A stretch of DNA of 54,563 nt from positions 1-54,563 of the forward strand of contig JAJPIU010000138.1 of NCBI GenBank assembly GCA_021324535.1. Direction: 5' to 3'. Each line of letters opens with the position of its first letter. The stretch's first letter is position 1. Below, in pieces: positions 8,758 through 17,165 of the stretch. The notes beneath the pieces are model-generated. The model made no database searches and was not told the DNA's origin. It saw only the letters and a list, made by a program, of their open reading frames with translations. This DNA comes from Pseudomonadota bacterium (GTDB lineage: Bacteria > Chloroflexota > Ktedonobacteria > Ktedonobacterales > JADMIN01). Made by a program: the position numbers and the translations under genes.

Positions 8758-11532
8758 GTGCCTGTAGTTGTCTTATTTGGCCTGTTCACCCTGACGCCAC
8801 TGGGGGCAGGCATTCTGCTAGGCGCTGTGGGGCTGGTTCCGGCGGCGCGGCGGCTGCCAAGGATAGCGCCTTTGATCGTGGCGATCCTGGGGGCGCTGAT
8901 TCCGATGGCAGGGCTGGTTGCGCTCGCGCCTGATGTCATCCCCGAGCTGCCGCTTCAGCTCACGTTTCTGACGAATCCTCATCTCGCCCCCACGGCTCCC
9001 TTCGCACCGGTCTATCGCGTTGACACCTTTGGGATGTACTGCGCGTTTGGGATCGCCTTCCTGGTGGCGCCGCTACTGCTCTGGGTGAGCTGGCGCGCCG
9101 CCCCCGAAGACGAGACAGAAACGCAGGCGAACGGTGAGCCAGAGGCGCCCGTTCACGTTCGCTGGTATGCGCAGCCGCTGAGGCGTTGGGCATGGCTTGG
9201 GCTGGCGCTGACTCTGGCGCTGGAATCCGCCGCGCTGACGCTCTGCTTCGCCGATAACATTGGCTGGCTCATTCTGGCCTGGCTGGTGCTAATTCTCTGC
9301 GCCTGGGGCCTGGGTGAGCTTTCCAGCGAACTGCGCGCGATTGACTGGATAGGTCTGGGCGCGATGGCGCTTGGCCCGGTCGCCTGGGGCGTGCTCATCT
9401 TGTGGGTCACAATCCCCGCGAAGCAGTGGCGCTTGCTCGATCTGACCGGTTCCGGGGGCTTCGGCCTAGGCCAGGTGATCGCGTTAGGTGTGGCGCTGGC
9501 CTGCGCGGGCGGCGCGTATCCCTTCCTTGCGTGGCTGCGGCGGCGCGCTTCGTTCGCCATGCCCGCCGGAGTCGCGGCGGTCAGTGTGGCGGTCGTCCCG
9601 GCAATGTTGTTGGTAGGCGCGCGCACCTATAGCGCCCTGCGTGACACCAGCGATAGCTGGCCGCGTTTCTCGGTTGGTGTGCCGCCGATCACGGCTGGCA
9701 TCGCCATGACGTTGCTCGGCGCGGTGAGTATCTTTCTTGCCGGCCTGCTGGCGCTTGGCCGACGTGACGGGCGGGCGCTTGTCGCCTTCCTGACGCTGGC
9801 GCAGAGTGGCTGGGGGTTGATCGCGTTGGGCGTAGGCCAGCCAATCAGCTTATTGGGACTGATGTTGCTGCTGGCAAGCAGCATTGCAGGGCTGGGCGCC
9901 ATTCTAGCGGCGCTGGTGGCTGGCGGCGCGCTCACAGCGGAGGTTGAGCCGGAAAGCGCCGGGCCGCGCATCCTGGGGGAGCGTCTGCATGCGCCAACGC
10001 TGTTCGCCTGGGGAATCGGCGTGGCCTCACTGCTGGGAACGCCGCTGCTGGTGGGCTTTGCCGCACAGGAAACGATCACTGCCGCCTCGCTGCCTTCCAC
10101 TAAACTCGCCATCCCGCTGATTGGCCTGGCCTGGGCTGGCGACGCTCTGCTGGCAATTGCGCTGATCCGCGCGACGGCGCTCGCTTTCACGCAATCACCC
10201 AAGGAATTGCAAGCGGCTCAAGGCGACAATGAAGCAGAGAACGAGGACGAAGAAGAGGACGAAGAGACGCTCGATGAGGCGCCTGCTCGCTCCGGCAAGC
10301 CTGCTCGCCGTGAGCTTCCTGGCCTGCCGGAGTTGCATGGCGACGACCTGCCGGGCGTCATTCTGGCGCTGCTGGTCATCGTGCTGGGGATCGCGCCGGA
10401 GTGGCTGCTCTCGCTGGGCGGTGTGGCGGGCGCCAGTGAACTTTCGCAGCCGGACGCGCTAATTGGCCTGACGCAGACCACCACCACCGGCTACAGCTTC
10501 ATCACCGGCGGCCAATGGCTGCCAGGCGTCGCCATCTGGGCGGCTGTCATTGTGTTCGCCGTGATTGTGCTGTTACGCGCCAGAAGCATGCGCGCGGTGC
10601 GTCCGGTCTATCTGGCGGGCCAGGCGCAGAACAAGCTGTTGGCCGCCTTCGCCGAACTGGCGGAACTTGAGACCAATCCCGCGAAAATAGCCTTGCTGGA
10701 AGCCAAAGACCCCGCCCATCTCGATGATCTCGAAGACCTTGACGCGATAGATCACCAGATTGGCATTGCGGAGCCGCATGAAGCCTGGAGCGAGTTGCTG
10801 CCCGTCTTCACCTCAGGCTTCGCCACCCCTGGCGCGGGATGGATTGACATAGACAACCCTGACGAGGAGGAGGAAGGTGAACTGGATGAATCTGCGCAGC
10901 CTGAGGGCGAGGCGGTTGAGACATCAGCTACCCAAAGCAAGGCAGGGAAGGCCAAAGCCCTGGTACCCGTTTCCACATCGGGCGCCACGATAGCTTCGCC
11001 GAAGACACCAGCGACATCCGCTTCTTCATCCGGGAAGGCGGCAAAGACTCCGGCGGCTCAACCATCAGCATCCACCCCCGGCAAAGCGCAGCAATCCACC
11101 GGCGCCACATCGCCAGCGGCGACGAAGCCGACAGCGCCGCTCAGGGGAAGCGGCGTAGCAGTAACGAAGCCACAACCCGCTGCAACAAAGACACCCACGC
11201 TCGGCAAGGCAGTCACCCCAACCGCCAGGGCGCCGAAACCGACGGCGCAACCGTCTGTCACACAGCCAGCTCTCCCTGCGAAAGCAGGAAGCAGCGCCGG
11301 AAAGCAGCCCGCATCCGCTCCCCAGACCAGCGGGAAAGCAGGGGCGGCGCAACGCCAGCCAGGCGCGCATGTTCCCCAAGGTTCGCCGCGAAAGCAAGGG
11401 CAGCCACAGGGCCAACATCCTCCTCAGGGGAGCCAACAACGGCCCAGGCAAGGACAGAGTCAGCGGCAAGGCCAGGGGCAAGGGCAGAAGTCGAAGAAAG
11501 CCAGTTCGCAGCGTGGAGGAAAACGCGCATGA
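8758..11532 (+). CDS. NuoL/NuoM-like proton antiporter subunit with basic disordered tail
   Basis: A 924-residue polytopic protein of the complex I antiporter family (NuoL/M/N, HyfB, EchA, MrpA-like), with roughly fourteen hydrophobic segments in the first ~600 residues, interrupted by a strongly acidic cytoplasmic-type stretch (NEAENEDEEEDEETLDE). The final ~190 residues form a Pro/Ala/Lys/Thr- then Gln/Gly/Arg-rich tail (ending QGQGQKSKKASSQRGGKRA), very basic and surely disordered; antiporter subunits normally lack this. Start chosen at the GTG at 8758, preceded by GGAGGAG, rather than the ORF GTG at 8743. The family moves H+ or Na+ across the membrane when coupled to electron transfer. 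The stop overlaps the next start (ATGA), so the two are translationally coupled. Confidence 0.85.
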   Translation: MPVVVLFGLFTLTPLGAGILLGAVGLVPAARRLPRIAPLIVAILGALIPMAGLVALAPDVIPELPLQLTFLTNPHLAPTAPFAPVYRVDTFGMYCAFGIAFLVAPLLLWVSWRAAPEDETETQANGEPEAPVHVRWYAQPLRRWAWLGLALTLALESAALTLCFADNIGWLILAWLVLILCAWGLGELSSELRAIDWIGLGAMALGPVAWGVLILWVTIPAKQWRLLDLTGSGGFGLGQVIALGVALACAGGAYPFLAWLRRRASFAMPAGVAAVSVAVVPAMLLVGARTYSALRDTSDSWPRFSVGVPPITAGIAMTLLGAVSIFLAGLLALGRRDGRALVAFLTLAQSGWGLIALGVGQPISLLGLMLLLASSIAGLGAILAALVAGGALTAEVEPESAGPRILGERLHAPTLFAWGIGVASLLGTPLLVGFAAQETITAASLPSTKLAIPLIGLAWAGDALLAIALIRATALAFTQSPKELQAAQGDNEAENEDEEEDEETLDEAPARSGKPARRELPGLPELHGDDLPGVILALLVIVLGIAPEWLLSLGGVAGASELSQPDALIGLTQTTTTGYSFITGGQWLPGVAIWAAVIVFAVIVLLRARSMRAVRPVYLAGQAQNKLLAAFAELAELETNPAKIALLEAKDPAHLDDLEDLDAIDHQIGIAEPHEAWSELLPVFTSGFATPGAGWIDIDNPDEEEEGELDESAQPEGEAVETSATQSKAGKAKALVPVSTSGATIASPKTPATSASSSGKAAKTPAAQPSASTPGKAQQSTGATSPAATKPTAPLRGSGVAVTKPQPAATKTPTLGKAVTPTARAPKPTAQPSVTQPALPAKAGSSAGKQPASAPQTSGKAGAAQRQPGAHVPQGSPRKQGQPQGQHPPQGSQQRPRQGQSQRQGQGQGQKSKKASSQRGGKRA

Positions 11533-12227
11533 GCCAACCAAGCCAACCAAGCCAGCCATCACAACAGGGCCGAGCAGCGCGCACAGAAAGCCATAGTCGC
11601 AGCATCGTCTGGTTCACGCACATTGATACGAGCGGCTGTGGCGCCTGCACGCAAAGCGTGTTTGGTCTGCTGGCGCCCCACTACGCCGGACGATTGCGCG
11701 CCGAAGGGATCAGCATGACGCGCAGCCCACGCCACGCCGACATCATTCTCATCAGTGGCGCGCTTACCCGTGCGGCGCGCATTCCAGCGTTGCGCGTGTT
11801 GTTGGCAGCGCCTGAGCCACATGCGCTTGTAGCCATTGGCGACTGCGCTATCAACGGCTGCGTCTTCCAGGGAAGTCCGCTGCTGGCGCAGAGTGTGGCC
11901 GAAACCCTCGATGTCAATATCGAACTCCCTGGCTGCCCACCCACGCCCGAAGCCATTCTCGCCGCCATCATTGAAGCCAAGCGATTGTTGCTTGGCGAGG
12001 CAAGCGTCGCTGACGAAGCCACCGCGAACGCAGCCGACGAAGATACAGATGAAGATACCGGCGAAGCGGAAGACAGCGAGGAGGGCGTAGCCGCAGATGA
12101 AGAGGACGGCGAGGAGGAGAGCGGCGAGCCATCCGATGAAGACGACGAAACGCCAGCCGACGACGAGGGTGACGTAGCTGACGAGACTGGCGACGAACAC
12201 GACAATGAAAAGGGAGGCCAGGTATGA
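11529..12227 (+). CDS. NuoB-like / hydrogenase small subunit with acidic tail
   Basis: A 232-residue protein. Residues ~30-155 match the 20-kDa subunit of complex I and the small subunit of group 4 hydrogenases: DTSGCGACTQSVFGLLAP, SPRHADIILISGALTR, VAIGDCAINGCVF and ELPGCPPTPEAILAAI. The cysteines expected to hold the proximal [4Fe-4S] cluster (CxxC, GDC, PGC) are all present, so electron transfer to or from the large subunit is plausible. The last ~75 residues are almost entirely Asp/Glu/Ala/Gly (for example EDSEEGVAADEEDGEEES), an acidic disordered tail not usual in this family. It overlaps the antiporter gene upstream and the NuoH-like gene downstream by 4 nt each (ATGA). Confidence 0.87.
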   Translation: MSQPSQPSQPSQQGRAARTESHSRSIVWFTHIDTSGCGACTQSVFGLLAPHYAGRLRAEGISMTRSPRHADIILISGALTRAARIPALRVLLAAPEPHALVAIGDCAINGCVFQGSPLLAQSVAETLDVNIELPGCPPTPEAILAAIIEAKRLLLGEASVADEATANAADEDTDEDTGEAEDSEEGVAADEEDGEEESGEPSDEDDETPADDEGDVADETGDEHDNEKGGQV

Positions 12228-13237
12228 ACGTCATACCGGGATTTATCGTGGCTGTGCTGATCTATCCAGGCGCCCTTGTGGCGTTCATCGCCGCGTGGGC
12301 GCTCGGTTGGGTGCGCGGCGCGACACGAAGCGCCTTGCGAGGCGTGCAGACTCCTGCGCCGTTGGGTGAGCTACGCGGCTGGCGCGCCATGTTCGACCGC
12401 GAGAGCGTGATCTCCCTGGGTGTGCACCCCATCGCCGTCTCGCTGGCAACCACCCTGGCGCTGGTCTGCCCATTGCTGGCGCTGTTCTTGCTGCCTGTTC
12501 CTGGTAATCCCCTTGCCGCCTCACTTGGCCTGACTGGCGACCTGGCGGCTGAGGGCGCATTGCTGCTTGGTCTGCCACTGGCGCGCGTCTTCCTGGGATG
12601 GGCGATTCCCTCGCCGTTCACGCGCATCGCGGCGGATCGCAGCGCGCGGCTGCTGGCAGGGGCAATCTTGCCGATGGTCTTTGCATTGACGGCGGCTGCG
12701 GAGGCGCTCAAAACCCTGGGGATCGCGTTCCTGCCTGCGCGCCAGTTGGCGCTCTCGACTGCTATTGCAGTGGCGTTGGCCGCCGTCGCCTTTGCCTGCG
12801 CGCTGCCTGTACTGGCGCATATCACCCCCTTGCATGAGGGCGACGCCGATCCCGAAACACTTGGAAGCGAGTTGAGCGAGATCAGCGGGCGTGACCTGGC
12901 GTTCTTCCGTGTGGGCGAGGCGTTGCAATTGGTGGCGTGTGCGACGCTGCTGACGCTGGCCTTTCTGATGCCGCTGGCGGTTGGCCCCATTGGCAATCTG
13001 GCGATATCGCTCACCGGTCTGCTCAAACGCGCCGATCTGGCGGCGGGCATTGCGCAGGGCCTGGCCTTGCTGATTGGCGTGCTCGTGATCGCGGCGGGCT
13101 TGGGTATCTGGGAGGGCGTCAACACGCAACGGCGCGCCAGCGGTGAACGCCCGCCGCTCACCTGGTGGTTTGGCATTCCACTGTTGCTTGGCATGGCGGC
13201 GCTGGTGGCTGCGGCTATCGCCACACGCGGCGGATAA
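12224..13237 (+). CDS. NuoH-like (HyfC/EchB-type) membrane subunit
   Basis: A 337-residue membrane protein with about eight hydrophobic helices. The segment TLGSELSEISGRDLAFFRVGEALQLVA resembles the acidic cytoplasmic loop and following helix of NuoH and its hydrogenase homologues (ELVGGYSTEYSG...FALFFLGEYA-like), the region that connects quinone or ferredoxin chemistry to ion pumping. Its start overlaps the NuoB-like stop by 4 nt. It is the last gene of the module; there is no gene for a NuoI-like polyferredoxin, NuoC-like, NuoE/F/G-like or hydrogenase maturation protein nearby, so the electron donor is unknown. A strong hairpin follows. Confidence 0.82.
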   Translation: MNVIPGFIVAVLIYPGALVAFIAAWALGWVRGATRSALRGVQTPAPLGELRGWRAMFDRESVISLGVHPIAVSLATTLALVCPLLALFLLPVPGNPLAASLGLTGDLAAEGALLLGLPLARVFLGWAIPSPFTRIAADRSARLLAGAILPMVFALTAAAEALKTLGIAFLPARQLALSTAIAVALAAVAFACALPVLAHITPLHEGDADPETLGSELSEISGRDLAFFRVGEALQLVACATLLTLAFLMPLAVGPIGNLAISLTGLLKRADLAAGIAQGLALLIGVLVIAAGLGIWEGVNTQRRASGERPPLTWWFGIPLLLGMAALVAAAIATRGG

Positions 13238-13249
13238 TGGAGGCAACAA

Positions 13250-13300
13250 ATACCCCTCTCTCACTTATTGAGAGAGGGGTATAGAGTGGGTGAGGGCGCC
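13250..13300. terminator. Hairpin between convergent genes (family B-like repeat)
   Basis: Perfect 14-bp arms ATACCCCTCTCTCA / TGAGAGAGGGGTAT with a 5-nt loop (13250-13282), followed by GAGTGGGTGAGGGCGCC. It lies between the convergent NuoH-like and GNAT genes and can serve both. The CCCCTCTC arm and GGGTGAGGG tail resemble the other family B repeats in this window. Confidence 0.65.
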
Positions 13301-13304
13301 ATGA

Positions 13305-14429
13305 TCAGACGCCCTCGACGGTCTGTGTATACATCGTTATGCGGGAGAGGGGGGTGAAACCCTCGGCGGTGTAGAGCCGCTGCGCTGCGCGGTCATCGTC
13401 CCAGGCGCGGAGCAACGCCAGCGCCACACCGCTCTCGCGCAGGGCATGTAGCCCCACCCGCAGCAGCGCGCGTCCCAGCCCGTGCCCGCGATGCGCAGGC
13501 GCGACGCCAAGCTGCGCAATCTCTCCCTCGCGCCTGCCCAGGCGTTCGCGCTCTTCCGCATGGCTGACCAAGCGTACCAGTCCAGCCAGTGAGCCATCGG
13601 GCGCCTCGATCACCAGATCAAGCTCCGGCACGTAGCCCGCGTGCGCCTGGAACACGCGCCACTGATCCAGCGTCAACCGACGGCCAGGGTTGGGAGCGAA
13701 CGCCTCGTTGAAGAGCGTGACGTAGGCCGCCTGATCAGCCTCGCTCCGTCCGGCGATACGCAGATGGTAGCCTGTCGGCAAGCTCACCTCGCCTATGGCG
13801 TCACCATCAGCCAGCGTGCGCGCCAGCCACACCGACGCATCCTCCTGGGCAGCGAACCCGTGCGCGCTCAGTTGCGCGGCGAACTCGGCGTCGTCGCAGA
13901 GGCTTTCCATCATCAGAGTGATGGCATGATTCCGCTTCCAGGCCAGCTCACGCGCATGAGTCAACGCCCAGGCAATCATCTCGTCCAGAATCGCGAGCCA
14001 ACGCTCACTGGCGCGCTCCTGGGGATGGATGATGACGCTGAGATGTGTGCTCGCCGTGCGGTCGCGAAGCAGCGCGAAGGCGACCAGCGCCCCATCCAAC
14101 GTAATCCACAGGCGTGTCGCCAGCGATTCAGCCGGTCGGGCGCCACTCAACATCGCCCGCAGATCGGCCACCGAGGGACGCGCCGGTTGAGCGGTCGCCG
14201 CCTTGTGCGCCAGCAACAACTCGATGATCGCCGCCAGGTCGCGCTCGCCTGCGTAGGGACGTGTCGCCAGTGGACGCCGCATAGTCACCCGGCGCTCCAT
14301 CTGGAACGGCGTCTGCGTATGTTGCTCTTCCCACCATTCAGGGATGAGCGCGGCAGACGCAGACATCGTGTCGTTGTCTGAGAGAAGCGCATCGAGCGTG
14401 TAGCATGCGCCTGTATCAGTGCGTGTCAT
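13305..14429 (-). CDS. GNAT family N-acetyltransferase, two-domain
   Basis: A 374-residue protein. The C-terminal ~140 residues form a clear GNAT acetyl-CoA domain with the pyrophosphate loop GVAPAHRGHGLGRALLRVG and the last strand region LLRAWDDDRAAQRLYTAEGF. The N-terminal half (from RPYAGERDLAAIIELLLAHK) looks like a second, diverged GNAT fold, as in mycothiol synthase-type tandem enzymes. The substrate cannot be told from sequence. Start at 14429 chosen because AAGGAG lies nine bases upstream; the ORF extends to 14507. Convergent with the hydrogenase-like module. Confidence 0.82.
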   Translation of the reverse strand: MTRTDTGACYTLDALLSDNDTMSASAALIPEWWEEQHTQTPFQMERRVTMRRPLATRPYAGERDLAAIIELLLAHKAATAQPARPSVADLRAMLSGARPAESLATRLWITLDGALVAFALLRDRTASTHLSVIIHPQERASERWLAILDEMIAWALTHARELAWKRNHAITLMMESLCDDAEFAAQLSAHGFAAQEDASVWLARTLADGDAIGEVSLPTGYHLRIAGRSEADQAAYVTLFNEAFAPNPGRRLTLDQWRVFQAHAGYVPELDLVIEAPDGSLAGLVRLVSHAEERERLGRREGEIAQLGVAPAHRGHGLGRALLRVGLHALRESGVALALLRAWDDDRAAQRLYTAEGFTPLSRITMYTQTVEGV

Positions 14430-14521
14430 CCCTTTTCTCCTTGTGTGTGCTTGTGTCGTGAGATGTTGTGTTGTGTACGAAACTATTCTTTTTCTCGCTC
14501 GCCTCATCGGATGCGGTAAGC

Positions 14522-14581
14522 GGGCGGGCGGTTGAACCCGCGCCTACGGGCTGCCGCCACGAAGTCCGCCTGCGCGGACTC
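14522..14581 (+). repeat. Double-hairpin repeat family A, copy 1
   Basis: Contains GGGCGGTTGAACCCGC, the linker CCTACGGGCTGCC and the second hairpin AGTCCGCCTGCGCGGACT. The same order is found at 16811 and, inverted, at 16072, 17028 and 21571. It lies between the GNAT start and the rsgA stop. Confidence 0.75.
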
Positions 14582-14614
14582 GGATCAGGCAAACGAGATA
14601 GGCAAAGCCTGCAC

Positions 14615-15664
14615 TTATTCGTCGCCTTGAGTGAGGCGACGATAACTGTCGTAGCGTTCGGCGTCGAGCGATCCTGCCGCCAGCGCCGCCAACACTGCGC
14701 ATCCCTGCTCGTTGAGATGCCGACAGTTCCCGTAGCGACAGGCGCCAAGATAGGGGCGAAACTCGCGGAAGAGGCGGTCAAGCCGCACCCGAGACGCCCC
14801 TTTGCCCGCTCCCGAACCGCTGGCTGTGCCAAATTCGCCAAGCCCCAGCGCGCGGATGCCCGCCGTATCGGCGAGATAGCCTCCCTCGGCCAGGGGAACC
14901 AGGCGAGCGCCCGTCGTCGTGTGGCGGCCTTTGCTGGTGGCTTCGCTCACCGCGCTGACGCGCAGCCCCAGCCCTGGCTCCAGCGCATTCAACAGGCTCG
15001 ACTTGCCCACTCCCGATGGCCCCAGCAAGGCGGATGTGCGCCCAACCAGCCGCGCCCGTAGCTCGGCGACCCCCGCGCCAGTGGCTGCGCTCGTCTTGAT
15101 GACGGGATACCCCAGCGCCCTGTAGACCGCCAGCCGTGCGTCGAGCCACGGCTCGACGCCTTGATCCGCCTTGTTCAGGCAGATAACCGCCTCAACGTTT
15201 TGCGCCTCCGCCGTCACCAGAAAGCGATCCAGCAGGCGCAGGTGGGGCGCTGGTTCGCGCGCGGCAAAAACCAGAATCATCTGATCAAGTCCGGCGATGG
15301 TGGTGAACGTGCGCTGGCCCGTCTCGGGATCGGCGCGGGTGAAGGCTGCGCCCGCACGCGCGACAATCGCCTCGATCACACCGGTTCCTGCCCCTAGCGC
15401 CGCTACGCGAACGCTGTCTCCAACGGCGACGGGATCGCGCTCGTTCACCTTCACCCCTCGCACGTTACGGCGCGCCTGTGTGCTTTCGGCATAGGTTAAC
15501 TCTTTGCGCAGCCGTCCGCGAATCGTGCAGATCAACAATCCGGCGGATGTTTCGACCCGATAGTGGCCCCGGCTCCTCTCGACGATCAGCCCATCCAGCA
15601 GCGTACCGTCCGCTACGGCTGGCGTGTTCGCCGCGTTCGTCTGCATTGTTTTTGGTCTGCTCAC
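14615..15664 (-). CDS. rsgA: Ribosome small-subunit-dependent GTPase A
   Basis: A circularly permuted GTPase that checks late 30S assembly. An OB-fold start (GLIVERSRGHYRVETSAGLLICTIRGRLRK) is followed by G4 (CLNKAD), G1/P-loop (GPSGVGKSSLLNAL), the threonine switch (KGRHTTT) and G3 (DTAGIRALGL), in the permuted order typical of YjeQ/RsgA. The C-terminal zinc site is CRYGNCRHLNEQGC. Length is about 349 residues from a GTG at 15664, which has AGGAG eleven bases upstream; ATG at 15646 is the alternative. The ORF track extends it to 15859 without homology. Confidence 0.93.
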   Translation of the reverse strand: MSRPKTMQTNAANTPAVADGTLLDGLIVERSRGHYRVETSAGLLICTIRGRLRKELTYAESTQARRNVRGVKVNERDPVAVGDSVRVAALGAGTGVIEAIVARAGAAFTRADPETGQRTFTTIAGLDQMILVFAAREPAPHLRLLDRFLVTAEAQNVEAVICLNKADQGVEPWLDARLAVYRALGYPVIKTSAATGAGVAELRARLVGRTSALLGPSGVGKSSLLNALEPGLGLRVSAVSEATSKGRHTTTGARLVPLAEGGYLADTAGIRALGLGEFGTASGSGAGKGASRVRLDRLFREFRPYLGACRYGNCRHLNEQGCAVLAALAAGSLDAERYDSYRRLTQGDE

Positions 15665-16342
15665 GTCTCGATGTACTCCTGAAAAGATGGATACGCTGCC
15701 AGAGAACACTTTTGGAAAGACGCTCGCGTGACGCACAAAACGCAGAGAGCGCAACGGTTCGGCGGAAGCAAACGCACTGCTGGCGACAAGGCATGAAGAG
15801 GCTCTTGTCGGCTGCCAGCCGATGTGCGGCGGAAACTCAATGGGGATCGCGTGAACCATCCTCAGGGCGTGGAGATGTATATGGAAGTATGGCGCCGAAT
15901 CGCTGAAAGCGAGTTACGGGCGCGCAACAGGTGTAACAGGCGCAAGAGGACGGAGGGCGAGCCGACGGAGACCGCCAAGCGCGCGAGCGCATGCGATGAT
16001 GTTCATAGCTCTCCCTCCTTACTGGGGGTAGTCAAAACAACAAACGTCAGCAACGAATATAAGATCGCCCCAGCCCGCGAAGGCGGGCTTCGTGGCCGGA
16101 GCGGAGCGAAGGCCCTTAGGCGCGGTTTCAACCGCCCGCCACTCGCTCGCCACTCGTCGCGGAACCAACACCAGCCAGTATACACGATGTTCGGCGCAAA
16201 CGCAAGGTGAAGCGTAGAAAATGAAAGGACAACAAAAAGAGACGCCAAACAGCGGCGCCTCGTCACTTACCCTGTGGTTGGTAGTTGGGTCATTGTGCTG
16301 TCAGGTCACTAAAGAACTGACGGCAGGGCAGAGTGTCCGCGC
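15665..16342. other. Gene-free region between rsgA and XRE gene
   Basis: No convincing coding sequence; ORFs here lack ribosome sites and homology. It holds the rsgA promoter region (not resolved) and one inverted copy of the double-hairpin repeat at 16072-16140. Confidence 0.5.
16072..16140 (-). repeat. Double-hairpin repeat family A, copy 2 (expanded)
   Basis: Reads AGCCCGCGAAGGCGGGCT, then a longer middle (CGTGGCCGGAGCGGAGCGAA), then TTAGGCGCGGTTTCAACCGC. Both hairpins are intact, but the spacer is ~15 nt longer than in other copies. Confidence 0.7.
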
Positions 16343-16603
16343 TCAGACGAGCGCCTCCACCGGCGCCTGCTTGATCCCCTGTGTGGCGCTACCCGTCAGC
16401 GCCACCACAGGCGCACTCCCTAGCAGTTCGTCCGTGCTCACCCCCAGAATGGCGGCGAGCCGACGCAGCGCATAGGGCTGCGGTTCCTCCTGACAATGTT
16501 CCAGGCGACCAATCACGTCACGACGCAACCCCGTCGCGTCGGCCAGTTGACCGATGCTCAGGCCGCTGCGTCGCCGCGCCTGGCGTAACCCACGTAGCTT
16601 CAT
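16343..16603 (-). CDS. XRE-family helix-turn-helix regulator
   Basis: An 86-residue protein consisting almost only of an HTH_3/XRE domain: LRQARRRSGLSIGQLADATGLRRDVIGRLEHCQEEPQPYALRRLAAILGVSTDEL. It should bind DNA as a small Cro/CI-like repressor. Start at 16603 is favoured by GGGGAGGA six bases upstream. The ORF can extend to 16702 (119 aa), and a TATACT -10-like box at 16718-16723 is compatible with either. It neighbours the restriction-modification gene (same strand, 550 bp downstream), so a controller role is possible but unproven. Confidence 0.83.
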   Translation of the reverse strand: MKLRGLRQARRRSGLSIGQLADATGLRRDVIGRLEHCQEEPQPYALRRLAAILGVSTDELLGSAPVVALTGSATQGIKQAPVEALV

Positions 16604-16810
16604 CCATTCCTCCCCATTGAGGACGCCGAGCTGGCCATCACACATGAGCAGCGTCGCCCACGCGCGACGATGGGGCGCTTTGACGATCCACACCGCCATC
16701 ACCGCCCCACATCGTCAAGTATAACAGATCGCGCGCCAGGATGCTACAAGCGGGCAGCGTTGATCATGAGAATCACATGAGATGAGGAGGATGGTGGGCG
16801 GCGGGGGGAA

Positions 16811-16864
16811 GGGCGGTTGAAACCGCGCCTACGGGCTACGCCACAAAGCCCGCCTTCGCGGGCT
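16811..16864 (+). repeat. Double-hairpin repeat family A, copy 3
   Basis: GGGCGGTTGAAACCGCGCC, TACGGGCTACGCCACAA, AGCCCGCCTTCGCGGGCT. Forms an inverted pair with copy 4, 164 nt away. Confidence 0.8.
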
Positions 16865-17027
16865 GGAGATACTGCCGACAACCGAGATCCCAGGAGAGCT
16901 GTGGTGAAGCGGACGAAGCAGAAAGGAAAGCTCGCATACCGCGCCAGGGATGGCGGCGGTATGATACGACATCCATTGGCCCCCAAACGCCAGCGCATGC
17001 CATACGCCCACCCGTCCGGCGTAACCG

Positions 17028-17084
17028 AGTCCGCGCAGGCGGACTTTGTAGCGCAGCCCGTAGGCGCGGTTTCAACCGCCCGCC
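17028..17084 (-). repeat. Double-hairpin repeat family A, copy 4
   Basis: AGTCCGCGCAGGCGGACT, TTGTAGCGCAGCCCGTAGGC, GCGGTTTCAACCGCCCGCC: the reverse complement order of copy 3. Together they resemble a REPIN or MITE-like unit (16811-17084). Nothing coding is seen between them. Confidence 0.8.
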
Positions 17085-17110
17085 ATCCACGACGGGCCTT
17101 CATGCGCCAC

Positions 17111-17165
17111 TCTCTCCTTTCCATAGATGGGAAAGGGCTAATGAGGAACCAGGGGGTCAGGTTAG
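17111..17165. repeat. Palindromic repeat family B, copy at end of restriction gene
   Basis: CCTTTCCAT/ATGGGAAAGG hairpin followed by CCAGGGGGTCAGGTTAG. As at 71-113, the minus-strand reading CTAACCTGA gives the last two codons (Leu-Thr) and the stop of the neighbouring gene, here the restriction-modification enzyme. Confidence 0.72.

Noticed and set aside
7399-13237. Complete respiratory complex I (nuo) operon
   Set aside because: Only four subunit types are present, and the large subunit is closer in motif layout to group 4 hydrogenases (GPYHPAL, C-terminal CxxC) than to NuoD. NuoA, C, E, F, G, I, J, K are absent.
16003-16266. 87-aa minus-strand ORF across a family A repeat
   Set aside because: Half of its codons are the repeat itself and it has no ribosome site; treated as chance.
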